The notes beneath the pieces were generated by a model. That model saw nothing but the letters and a program-made list of their open reading frames with translations, was not told where the DNA came from and made no database searches. A stretch of DNA of 24,420 nt from a virus, in the IMG/VR virus record IMGVR_UViG_3300043544_000178, positions 1 to 24,420 of that record; one strand, written 5' to 3'. Made by a program: the position numbers and the translations under genes. Of this stretch, positions 1-6,759 are shown in pieces. Positions within the stretch are counted from its first letter, which is position 1, and every line of letters starts with the position of its first letter.

Positions 1-1624
1 TTATCTTATATTCTCTGTTCTCATAGATTTGTTGTATATAAAATTTCGTCAAATGCTTATACATAAACTCTATACTGAACGTAATACTTCTCTCAGAACC
101 ATCCGGCTTCTTGTATCTAACTTCCAATCTATCGTTATTCAAGTAAGTTTCTAAATAACTATCTTCTTCTAAAGAATAAATGCAAAAAAAACGTCTCCCA
201 AACAAACCAGCGCTAAAAGATATATCTGTAAAAATTTCTGCTATCTCTTCTGATACTTCTCTCTTGACATTGCCATAAGTATAGACGTAGTCTGAAGAAT
301 TCAGTATTAAACCTCTATACGATCCAGGCTCTATACCAGAAAACTTGCCATAAACGAAAGGAACATAAATTAAATCGTTTTGCGGAAGTGATCCATTAAA
401 ATAAAAATTCACCCAGGAAGCAAAATCTTGCATTCCAAAGTCTCTTTGATTAAGATTACCGTCCCACCTCGTCATCATTTTATTTTCTTCCTCTATTGTA
501 GCATTATCATACCTCAATAAATCAGAAACGTATCTCACTTGCCTCGTCATTGGCACTATTCCAGATAAGTTCTTCAACTTCAATTGTCCCGTTTCTAAAC
601 AAATCAATTCACAATCCCCACTACTCTCAACTAACTTCTCTAACTCTTCTGCAAATGTTCTCAACTCAGGCAAATAATACGGTATACTGCCGACGTTGTC
701 CCAAATGTAATATGCACTATGAAAGTTTTTACACTGCAATAAAATTCTTTCAATAATCTCGTGTATTCCACAATTTTGTAAAACTTCTGACTTCTCAACA
801 TCTAAATACATAACACTCAAAAAATATGTGAAATCCACTAAATTAACATTAGTTATCCTTTCTTTCGTGAAATTCTGTATCTCTTCCACAAAAAACACTC
901 CTAAAGGCTTATACTCCTCTTTGTCAAAATTCGTTGTATCTATGTAGACTTTGTCATTTATTTCAATTTCATTTCTATAAACATTGTATTTTAATTCTAC
1001 GTCATTCAAAGTTAATGTTAACCGATTATATTTCATTTTTTTCTCTACATCTTTTACACCACTAAAATTCAAATTTATAACATCTTCACTAATATCTTTC
1101 AATAACGAAAATTTCACTTCTGTGATTTGTATAGGCTCATCTGTAAATGGCACATCAAAAACTATGTAAAAATATTGTGTATTGACCGGCTGTGTCAATA
1201 AAATTGAAAAAACATCAATATCTCCATCATTGTCTTCAATAAGACTTCCATTTTTACTAAAATCTTTTACTCCAATTCTGTTATTGAATGATTGAAAGTC
1301 TGATATTACTTGTCGTGGCGGATATTTCGTCTCATCTTCATATTCAATGAAAATTCTTTTTTTCCTCAAAGGCGCAGGATTGTAGGTAGTGTTATGCGGA
1401 TTGAAAAAAATGTCAATCTTGTTGAATTGTATCTTTTCCCCAAAATCAAAAATTATTTGCGGTAATTCATTTTCATAATAAAAACAAGTATAACCGTATA
1501 AATGTGAAATATAGCCATCTTTCAAACCATAAGGATTAACTAAATCAGTTGCTCCTTGGTAAGAAACGTTATAGTCAAAATTGTATTTCTTCTCTACTAA
1601 ACACCTTATCCCAGGAAGTTTCAT
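1..1624 (-). CDS. Tail/baseplate hub-like protein, 3' end cut by the window
   Basis: The frame is open from an ATG at 1624 to the window edge (541 codons, no stop), so the C-terminus is missing. The start lies 3 nt after the tape-measure stop codon, which indicates coupled expression. Residues 1-170 look beta-rich with little charge patterning. The next part has the layout of siphophage hub or distal tail proteins: a short beta segment (NDKVYID), a stretch around LGVFFVEEIQNFTKE that reads like the 'derivative condition' strand of such proteins, then an alpha/beta domain. The place directly after the tape measure is where distal tail, hub and fibre-attachment proteins are encoded in siphoviruses. 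The role is inferred mostly from position; no enzymatic motif was seen. An evolved carbohydrate-binding or discoidin-like N-terminal domain is another possibility. Confidence 0.8.
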   Translation of the reverse strand, partial: MKLPGIRCLVEKKYNFDYNVSYQGATDLVNPYGLKDGYISHLYGYTCFYYENELPQIIFDFGEKIQFNKIDIFFNPHNTTYNPAPLRKKRIFIEYEDETKYPPRQVISDFQSFNNRIGVKDFSKNGSLIEDNDGDIDVFSILLTQPVNTQYFYIVFDVPFTDEPIQITEVKFSLLKDISEDVINLNFSGVKDVEKKMKYNRLTLTLNDVELKYNVYRNEIEINDKVYIDTTNFDKEEYKPLGVFFVEEIQNFTKERITNVNLVDFTYFLSVMYLDVEKSEVLQNCGIHEIIERILLQCKNFHSAYYIWDNVGSIPYYLPELRTFAEELEKLVESSGDCELICLETGQLKLKNLSGIVPMTRQVRYVSDLLRYDNATIEEENKMMTRWDGNLNQRDFGMQDFASWVNFYFNGSLPQNDLIYVPFVYGKFSGIEPGSYRGLILNSSDYVYTYGNVKREVSEEIAEIFTDISFSAGLFGRRFFCIYSLEEDSYLETYLNNDRLEVRYKKPDGSERSITFSIEFMYKHLTKFYIQQIYENREYKI

Positions 1625-1627
1625 TTC

Positions 1628-3466
1628 TTATCTTTGTAATTCTCTTTTCAAAATAGGCTTCAACCTTGAAACTAATCTCTCAGTCCAAATTCTATCAACA
1701 CTTCTAATATCAAATGGCTGTATATTCAAAACTATATTGAATTGTGGCTCTAAAGATTTCCTCGCCGGTATAACTTTTTCCCCAGCGTGCAAGTAATATA
1801 CTCCTTCTTTTCTTACTTCTCCGCCTTCTTGCATTGTTGGTATTCCTATAGCACCACCTATACTTCTACCGCCACCTAAAATTGTTGCTAACGCTGGCGG
1901 CGGAACCCCCATCAACGCCCCTAACCCATACACTACTGCCATCTTCGTTATATATTCTGCTACAATTGTAGTTATTGCATTTATTGCAGCTTTCTTTATA
2001 TTCTCCCACATTTCCCCAACCGCTTCATTAACAGTTTTACTGCCATCTATCATTTCTATCATACTTTGCCTGAAAACTTCTGCAATGTCATCACTTATTT
2101 TCGTAATTAATTCCCTCTGTATTTTATACTGCTCTTCAATCTTCTTTAACTCTTCCTCTGCCTTTTTTCTTTTCTCTTCTTCTATCTTCGCTAACTCTTC
2201 TTTCAACTGCTCTTCTATTTCTTTTTTCCTAATCGCATAATACTGGTCAATCAAAGTTCTATCTACTCCGGCCTTCTTCGCCGCCTCAATCTCTTCTTCA
2301 AGAAGTTTCAACCTCCCTTCGTGTGTTTTTTCCTGCTCTTTCCGTATTACTTCTTGAAAGTGCTTCTCTATATCTTCTCTTTGTTTTGCTACTGTATTTT
2401 CTGCTTCAAAAATATCCTTCAAAGTTTTGAAGTGAAAATCTTTCGTTTTCGCTATATCATCTTGGATTTTTTTCTGTGTTTTTCCAGAATATTCTGCTAA
2501 AAGTTTATTGACTTCTTCCCAGCGCTTTCTGCTACTTTCTGCTACTTCATCTAATACCGCTTTTGCTCCTTTTGCACCATCTGTGAAAAATCCTATCAAT
2601 GTTGCAGCATAGCCTATTATTTTGTCCCAGAAATCAACCAACGCAGTTCCTACTTTTATCAATACAGGTAAAAGATATTCTCTAAAACCTCTTGCTGCTT
2701 CCACTATAAGAGGCATTAACGCTTTTCCCAATAATTCTGTTGACTCTTGATACAATTCTCTTGTTTTCGCAAGTTGCTTTGTAAAACTCTCTTCCTTCTT
2801 CGCAGTCCCTTCAAACACTCTTCCAAGATTTAATATCATTTCAGAAACATTTTTGCCCTGCACTCCTAACTTACCAAACTCGTGGTATAAAATATAAGTC
2901 GCTCTCTCGCCACCTCTTAAAGCCATTCCTAAAGCAGATAAAGTTTCTTCAAGACTTTTCCCAGTCCCTACTGCAACATTCATCGCTATCTGTAAAAGTT
3001 TTAAACCACTTTTGTAATCACCTGTGTATTTTATTGCTTGTGTTAATGCCGCAGTCGCTTCATCTCTTGTAAACCTCGTATTCTCAACTAAACTCGCTAA
3101 TTGACTGTCTATGTCGTCTTTTAATTTCTCATAACTCAACCCCAAGCCTCTTATTGCAGTTTCCAATTGTCTATTCAACGCTATCTGTTGCTCCCATTGC
3201 TTTAGCCCTTCAACAACAACACCTCTAACTGCAGCAATTACTCCTGCAAGCGTAGCAAATTGCGTAATATTGATACCTAACGCACTACCTAACTGTGAAA
3301 CATTTCCTCTAAATTTCTCATTAACTTTCTTTGTCTCCTCTGTAGTCTTCTCAACTTTTTTTAATTGCTCAGTGGTCTTCCCTAAAGCCGTATTCAAAAT
3401 CTCAATTTTCTTAGTCTCCGGGTCAACTCTTACTTTGATTTGCAATTCATATATCTCTTCAGCCAT
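1628..3466 (-). CDS. Tail tape measure protein
   Basis: A 612-residue protein expected to sit inside the tail tube, set its length and assist DNA entry. Residues 1-60 are charged and helical. About 60-95 are hydrophobic, followed by a long helical region with the LEETLSALGMALRGGERA pattern typical of tape measures. A strong Lys/Glu coiled coil spans roughly 335-450. A second hydrophobic, Gly/Ala/Pro-rich segment lies at about 490-550. Near the C-terminus, residues 559-567 (LHAGEKVIP) match the conserved 'HxGExVxP' element of phage tape measures. By the usual rule of about 0.15 nm per residue the tail would be near 90 nm, short for a siphovirus. A GGAG ribosome-binding site lies about 10 nt before the ATG. 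It follows the 3473-3676 gene and precedes the hub-like gene. Confidence 0.92.
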   Translation of the reverse strand: MAEEIYELQIKVRVDPETKKIEILNTALGKTTEQLKKVEKTTEETKKVNEKFRGNVSQLGSALGINITQFATLAGVIAAVRGVVVEGLKQWEQQIALNRQLETAIRGLGLSYEKLKDDIDSQLASLVENTRFTRDEATAALTQAIKYTGDYKSGLKLLQIAMNVAVGTGKSLEETLSALGMALRGGERATYILYHEFGKLGVQGKNVSEMILNLGRVFEGTAKKEESFTKQLAKTRELYQESTELLGKALMPLIVEAARGFREYLLPVLIKVGTALVDFWDKIIGYAATLIGFFTDGAKGAKAVLDEVAESSRKRWEEVNKLLAEYSGKTQKKIQDDIAKTKDFHFKTLKDIFEAENTVAKQREDIEKHFQEVIRKEQEKTHEGRLKLLEEEIEAAKKAGVDRTLIDQYYAIRKKEIEEQLKEELAKIEEEKRKKAEEELKKIEEQYKIQRELITKISDDIAEVFRQSMIEMIDGSKTVNEAVGEMWENIKKAAINAITTIVAEYITKMAVVYGLGALMGVPPPALATILGGGRSIGGAIGIPTMQEGGEVRKEGVYYLHAGEKVIPARKSLEPQFNIVLNIQPFDIRSVDRIWTERLVSRLKPILKRELQR

Positions 3467-3472
3467 AGTTTT

Positions 3473-3676
3473 TTACTTCTCCTTTTTTTCTATTTCTATC
3501 TTTATCATCTCTGAAAGTTCATTCATTACTTCTTTGAAAAGTTTTTTATTTTTTGCCTTAAGCCATAAAGAATATACTACAATCTTCTGTATTTCTTCTT
3601 CAGTCAATAAGTCTCCAGCCGGTATAATTCCTTTCTCAAACTCTTCTATCCAAGTTTTTACTTTTTCCTTGTTCAT
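3473..3676 (-). CDS. Small acidic/helical protein before the tape measure (possible tail assembly chaperone)
   Basis: I do not recognise a family. The product is about 67 residues, all predicted helix, with alternating Lys and Glu and the core LTEEEIQKIVVYSLWLKAK. It is the first gene after the terminator-like element at 3717-3763. It sits immediately before the tape measure, where siphophages encode tail assembly chaperones, so that role is possible but unproven. An ATG at 3694 would add six residues but has no ribosome-binding site. The ATG at 3676 has GGAG about 12 nt upstream and is preferred. Its 3' end carries an A AAA AAG heptamer in the zero frame, but a -1 shift would add only seven codons. 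Confidence 0.65.
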   Translation of the reverse strand: MNKEKVKTWIEEFEKGIIPAGDLLTEEEIQKIVVYSLWLKAKNKKLFKEVMNELSEMIKIEIEKKEK

Positions 3677-3716
3677 AGTAAAACAAATCTCCATTCTTTT
3701 CTACTTTGACTTTGTA

Positions 3717-3763
3717 GAATAAAAAAAGGCTTACCTCACTAATTTAAAGTAAGGCAAGCCTTC
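3717..3763 (-). terminator. Rho-independent terminator after the S74 fibre gene
   Basis: The inverted repeat at 3726-3740 / 3748-3762 has a 7-nt loop. In minus-strand RNA it forms a 15-bp stem in which the two imperfect positions are G.U pairs; on the plus strand they would be A/C mismatches. This shows the direction is minus. A run of T follows on the minus strand (3721-3727). It separates the lysis/fibre block from the tape-measure block. Its 5' arm has an alternative partner at 3789-3797. Confidence 0.8.
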
Positions 3764-3778
3764 AAAAATTTAATTTTA

Positions 3779-3797
3779 TAAGGCACTACTTGCCTTA
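3779..3797 (-). promoter_or_regulatory. Hairpin overlapping the fibre stop codon; possible antiterminator arm
   Basis: A 7-bp hairpin (TAAGGCA / TGCCTTA, 5-nt loop) contains the stop codon of the fibre gene. The minus-strand segment 3797-3789 (TAAGGCAAG) is perfectly complementary over 9 nt to 3758-3750 (CTTGCCTTA), which lies inside the 5' arm of the downstream terminator. The two pairings exclude each other, as in attenuators. Function is inferred from pairing only. Confidence 0.45.
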
Positions 3798-5276
3798 TTT
3801 GTTCAATTTGTTCTCAAGAATTTCAATTTTGTCATTCAATTCTTTTATCGCTTGTATCAAAAATGGAACTAATTTCCCGTAATCTATTCCTTTAGCATTC
3901 ACACCATCTTCTTCGTATTCAACTGCTTCCGGAATGATTTTACCAACTTCTTCCGCTACCATCCCAACATCATGCTTTCCAGTATCTTTCCAGTTAAAAT
4001 ATACACCATATAGTTGTTTAATCTTATCAGTCGCATTGGTAATAGTTGAAATATTGATTTTGTATCTTATTGAAGAGTATGTTAACCAGCCATCTGCAAT
4101 AGGGTCAGTCGCAGAATTCTGCTGTATAGTTAGAATATTTGGTGCATTCGTCGTCCCGATGCCGACGTTGCCGTTAGCTAAGACTGTTATTGTTGCAGCA
4201 CCTACCTTGAATAACGTTCCCGTAGTGGATGTATCACCGTAAATGTCTAATTTCGCCTGCGGGTTCGTCGTCCCGATGCCGACGTTGCCATCAGAGGTAA
4301 ATCTAACTCTTTCGGTTACATCGGCACTAAAAATCAAATCTCCATTTTTATAACTAATCACTGGATTTGGCTCACTATGTCCCAACTGCATACTCTTTGC
4401 TATAAACAAATTATATCCCATATTGAGACGAGGCAAAAACAAACCATAAGTAGCGAATTCTGCTACACGGTCAATGTTTTCAGCGCGAATCTTTAATCTA
4501 TTACTTTCTTGATACAGTTCTGTTTGTGAATTAACTATTCTTATTCTGCCATTGACATCTAATCTTTGCCCCGGTGCCGTAGTCCCGATGCCGACGTATC
4601 CGGCAGTAGCTCCCGTGTTGGAGACGAATATTGCGGGTGCAGTCGCAGTCGTTGCAGTGCTGACCACAAGCGTCCCTGCTGGGTTCGTCGTCCCGATGCC
4701 CAAATTCCCTTGTATATATGTATTCGTCGTTATGTTTATCCCGTTGTAAGGTGTTGTCGCTTGTGGACTTATTGTAGAAATTTTTATTACACTTGAATAT
4801 ACCGTATTCCAATATTTGTTTTCGGAACCTAAATTATATATTGCAGTATAAAAAGGTTCAAAATTCGCATTTATGTTGACTAATTCACCAAGGCGTGGTT
4901 GTATAATTCCGATTTGTGCTTGTCCAACATCTTCAATAGAATGCCCTTCAAAATTAGTCGCAGTTTTCATATAAATTTTTCCTAATGAAGCGTTTATTTG
5001 CAAATTCATTCCTGCTGTTATATTCAAATTGTAAAAAGCACTCAAATTTAGATTTGATTGCGTTGTAGTTATCTCAAAAACTTGTCTATCCGGGAAAGAT
5101 ATAGTTCCCCAGTAGAAATTGTCTGCGCTCATAGTGCTCTTGTAAATTCGTATATCTCCGTAATGATACAAATATGCTTTACAAGTTGTTGTATCAACTT
5201 TGATATACGAATACGGCAAAGAAAAAACAAAAGAATTGAATAAAAACAAAATCAATAAACTATATACCGTTTTCAT
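3795..5276 (-). CDS. Tail fibre/surface protein with Sec signal and S74 self-cleaving chaperone domain
   Basis: A 493-residue protein. Residues 1-19 form a clear Sec-type signal peptide: Lys near the start, a hydrophobic core, and a V-F-S motif before the predicted cleavage site at LPYS. The middle is a beta-rich shaft with four GIGTT modules (about residues 193, 229, 333 and 372). Residues 401-493 match the intramolecular chaperone auto-processing domain (peptidase S74): SSIRYKINI with Ser402 and Lys406 near the expected self-cleavage site, then FNWKDTGKHDVGMVAEEV, GIDYGKLVPFLIQAIKEL and a terminal coiled coil. The family trimerises beta-helical fibres and cuts itself off. The start overlaps the endolysin 3' end by 17 nt and lacks a strong ribosome-binding site. 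A signal peptide is odd for a virion fibre; a lysogen surface protein is the alternative. Confidence 0.88.
   Translation of the reverse strand: MKTVYSLLILFLFNSFVFSLPYSYIKVDTTTCKAYLYHYGDIRIYKSTMSADNFYWGTISFPDRQVFEITTTQSNLNLSAFYNLNITAGMNLQINASLGKIYMKTATNFEGHSIEDVGQAQIGIIQPRLGELVNINANFEPFYTAIYNLGSENKYWNTVYSSVIKISTISPQATTPYNGINITTNTYIQGNLGIGTTNPAGTLVVSTATTATAPAIFVSNTGATAGYVGIGTTAPGQRLDVNGRIRIVNSQTELYQESNRLKIRAENIDRVAEFATYGLFLPRLNMGYNLFIAKSMQLGHSEPNPVISYKNGDLIFSADVTERVRFTSDGNVGIGTTNPQAKLDIYGDTSTTGTLFKVGAATITVLANGNVGIGTTNAPNILTIQQNSATDPIADGWLTYSSIRYKINISTITNATDKIKQLYGVYFNWKDTGKHDVGMVAEEVGKIIPEAVEYEEDGVNAKGIDYGKLVPFLIQAIKELNDKIEILENKLNK
4147..4709 (-). repeat. Nucleotide-level repeats encoding the GIGTT modules
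   Basis: Four copies lie inside the fibre gene at about 4147-4172, 4264-4289, 4579-4600 and 4684-4709. The first two share 26 identical bases. The other two share 16-17 bases of the same core (plus strand gtcccgatgcc). They are much richer in G and C than the surrounding gene. Identity exceeds what the protein repeat requires, since Gly, Ile and Thr codons could vary. Confidence 0.8.
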
Positions 5277-5754
5277 TTCTTTTCTCTAACTTCAAAGCCC
5301 ATTGGAAGTGCATCGGGTCAGGTGTTTTCCATCTACCGCCCCACTCCCAACAATACTCTTCAAAATATTTTGCAAGTTCTTTTTGATTTTCTGTTCCTTT
5401 ACTACCAAATGGATTTGTGGTAGGGTTTATATCTATTGCTATACCCCAAGCATGCAAACTTAAAGGACGCTTCACATCCCAACACATATGTCTTGGCACC
5501 CAACAACCACCATTTGCTTTCGTGTCTTTCACATCTATCAAATATTCTTTTTTGTCTTTTTCTATTTTAGAGAAAATCTTTGCAAGTTCCCCCGCAACTT
5601 TCTTGTGGCACTTTATTGTTCCAATAATAGGCAAAGTCGCAATTACAATATTCTCTTTTACCCACAAGTCATCAATGTATATCAAACCATTTCCAATTTC
5701 TTTATAAGTAAACTCGCCAAAGTATTTCTTTGCTTCTTCAATTGTTAAAGACAT
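5260..5754 (-). CDS. M15-family peptidoglycan peptidase (endolysin)
   Basis: A 164-residue protein of the zinc D-Ala-D-Ala carboxypeptidase / L-Ala-D-Glu endopeptidase type (peptidase M15, VanY/Ply-like). Zinc-ligand motifs are visible: His101 and Asp108 in LSLHAWGIAIDINP, and His149 in WKTPDPMHFQW, with the conserved Trp-rich end. Length matches a single catalytic domain; there is no separate wall-binding domain and no signal peptide, so release to the wall would need a holin. Holin-like and other small membrane proteins lie just upstream on the transcript, forming a lysis cassette. The 3' end overlaps the fibre gene by 17 nt. It would cut peptide stems or cross-links of murein at the end of infection. 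Confidence 0.9.
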   Translation of the reverse strand: MSLTIEEAKKYFGEFTYKEIGNGLIYIDDLWVKENIVIATLPIIGTIKCHKKVAGELAKIFSKIEKDKKEYLIDVKDTKANGGCWVPRHMCWDVKRPLSLHAWGIAIDINPTTNPFGSKGTENQKELAKYFEEYCWEWGGRWKTPDPMHFQWALKLEKRNENGI

Positions 5755-5756
5755 AG

Positions 5757-5942
5757 TTATTTATCTTCAACTTTTGAAATTGCAGCTCTTACTGTCATTA
5801 GAGCCAATGCTTTCAGAATTTTATCAACTAACTTCGCTAAATCATTGTCATTCGTATACTCTACAACTGCTTCAATTATGAGCCCTACTGCAACTAAATA
5901 TGTTTTCTTACCTTTCAGAAATTCTCTGATTTTGTCAAACAT
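5757..5942 (-). CDS. Holin-like small membrane protein
   Basis: A 61-residue protein beginning MFDKIREFLKGKKTYLVA. One hydrophobic helix (about residues 13-28) is followed by an amphipathic segment ending LALMTVRAAISK, resembling the 'TLRAGIAK' tail of small phage proteins often annotated as holins. It ends 2 nt before the endolysin start, as expected for a holin-endolysin pair. A longer frame could start at 5996 inside the RusA-like gene, but AGGAGG sits 9 nt before the ATG at 5942, so the short form is chosen. With one clear membrane segment it would be a class III-type holin if that is its role. Confidence 0.75.
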   Translation of the reverse strand: MFDKIREFLKGKKTYLVAVGLIIEAVVEYTNDNDLAKLVDKILKALALMTVRAAISKVEDK

Positions 5943-5951
5943 TTCTTTATG

Positions 5952-5957
5952 CCTCCT
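5952..5957 (-). promoter_or_regulatory. Ribosome-binding site deciding the holin-like start
   Basis: AGGAGG on the minus strand, 9 nt before the ATG at 5942. It lies downstream of the alternative ATG at 5996 and therefore argues against the longer product. Confidence 0.8.
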
Positions 5958-5971
5958 CTCCTCTATTGAGA

Positions 5972-6373
5972 TTAGAATTTTTCTAAGTATATCCACGAGA
6001 CTTCTTTGTCAATTTCTTCAACTTTTATTTCTACTCTTGGCTTTTTCTTGTCAATAAATTTCTGTATATTTGCTATCTCAATCAGACTATCATCTTTATA
6101 GACAAGCCCGGAAAGTGCATCACAGAGAGATTTTGTATAATTCAAAACGTCCCTTCTCTTGTAGTCGGGAAAGTAAAAATTCAACTGCAAACTTACGGGG
6201 TTCTCAATCATCTTGAAATTTTTAGGCTTCTGTTGCAAAATCTGCCACTTCACATATTCTTCATATTGTTTCAACTTTTTAGGAAGGAAAAATTTGCCAG
6301 TCTTCGGATTGTAGATTTTCGTATTATCTTTCGTCAAAGGAACACCTTCTATAACAAATTTATACCTCTTCAT
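5972..6373 (-). CDS. rusA: RusA-like Holliday junction resolvase
   Basis: A 133-residue protein matching RusA endonucleases in length and motifs. The N-terminus (KFVIEGVPLTKDN) is the usual first strand. The catalytic region is YKRRDVLNYTKSLCDALSG with Asp75, Lys81 and Asp85, followed by VYKDDSLI (Asp94, Asp95) and the closing PRVEIKVEEI strand. RusA dimers cut four-way junctions, resolving branched phage DNA before packaging. In most RusA proteins the first motif reads D-x-D-N; here it reads D-V-L-N, so one expected metal-binding Asp is Leu. The start overlaps the stop of the preceding small membrane protein gene (ATGA). Its place among lysis genes, far from the recombination genes at 22-24 kb, is unusual. 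Confidence 0.85.
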   Translation of the reverse strand: MKRYKFVIEGVPLTKDNTKIYNPKTGKFFLPKKLKQYEEYVKWQILQQKPKNFKMIENPVSLQLNFYFPDYKRRDVLNYTKSLCDALSGLVYKDDSLIEIANIQKFIDKKKPRVEIKVEEIDKEVSWIYLEKF

Positions 6374-6582
6374 TTCTTATTATTCAATTTCCCTTCTATA
6401 TACGCCACTTTCTCTTTTATCTCGGAAATATCTTTAGAAACTCCCGTGATGTGATTGTTCAGTAAGTTTTTAATTTCTTTAATCTCCTCAGTTGTCTTAC
6501 TCATAAAAAATTTAGCAACGCCAATAAATATTCCAGCATTAAATATCAAAACACCAATGTTTAATGTTTCTTTGAAGTCCAT
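6370..6582 (-). CDS. Small membrane/coiled-coil protein (lysis-associated?)
   Basis: A 70-residue protein. Residues 8-28 (IGVLIFNAGIFIGVAKFF) form one membrane helix; the rest is a charged coiled coil (SEIKEKVAYIEGKLNNKK). This layout is seen in XhlA-like lysis accessory proteins and small holin partners, but there is no diagnostic motif. It overlaps the RusA-like gene by an ATGA junction and follows the 36-residue membrane protein, so three short membrane proteins surround the endolysin module. No strong ribosome-binding site is visible. Confidence 0.7.
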   Translation of the reverse strand: MDFKETLNIGVLIFNAGIFIGVAKFFMSKTTEEIKEIKNLLNNHITGVSKDISEIKEKVAYIEGKLNNKK

Positions 6583-6625
6583 TTAAATTGCACGCTTCAT
6601 ATAATCATAAATAACAACATCTGTT

Positions 6626-6736
6626 TCAATATCCGCCAATAAAAGTTCCACCAAAGACAAGTTTCACACATAATGTAAGCAATAAACTAATGAAAAAAGC
6701 AATAACTAAATCAGAAAATTGTTTTTCATTTCTCAT
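6626..6736 (-). CDS. 36-residue single-span membrane protein
   Basis: A very short gene filling the gap between the tail tube gene and the 70-residue membrane protein. The product starts MRNEKQFSDL and continues with a hydrophobic helix (VIAFFISLLLTLCVKLVF) ending in a Gly-rich tail. An AAGG element lies about 9 nt before the ATG. It starts 24 nt after the tail tube stop codon and fits the lysis neighbourhood. I see no family match; a short holin or lysis regulator is possible. Confidence 0.55.
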   Translation of the reverse strand: MRNEKQFSDLVIAFFISLLLTLCVKLVFGGTFIGGY

Positions 6737-6759
6737 AAATCATAACCTTACTTCCTGTC

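Noticed and set aside
3473-3500. A AAA AAG slippery heptamer at the end of the gene before the tape measure, suggesting a programmed -1 frameshift
   Set aside because: The -1 frame ends after seven codons, so it would not give the long extension typical of tail chaperones. In A-rich DNA the heptamer can be chance.
3270-3722. A 150-codon plus-strand frame opposite the tape-measure start region
   Set aside because: It is antisense to two well-supported minus-strand genes and rich in Phe/Ser/Ile as expected for a mirror of Lys/Glu-rich coding DNA.
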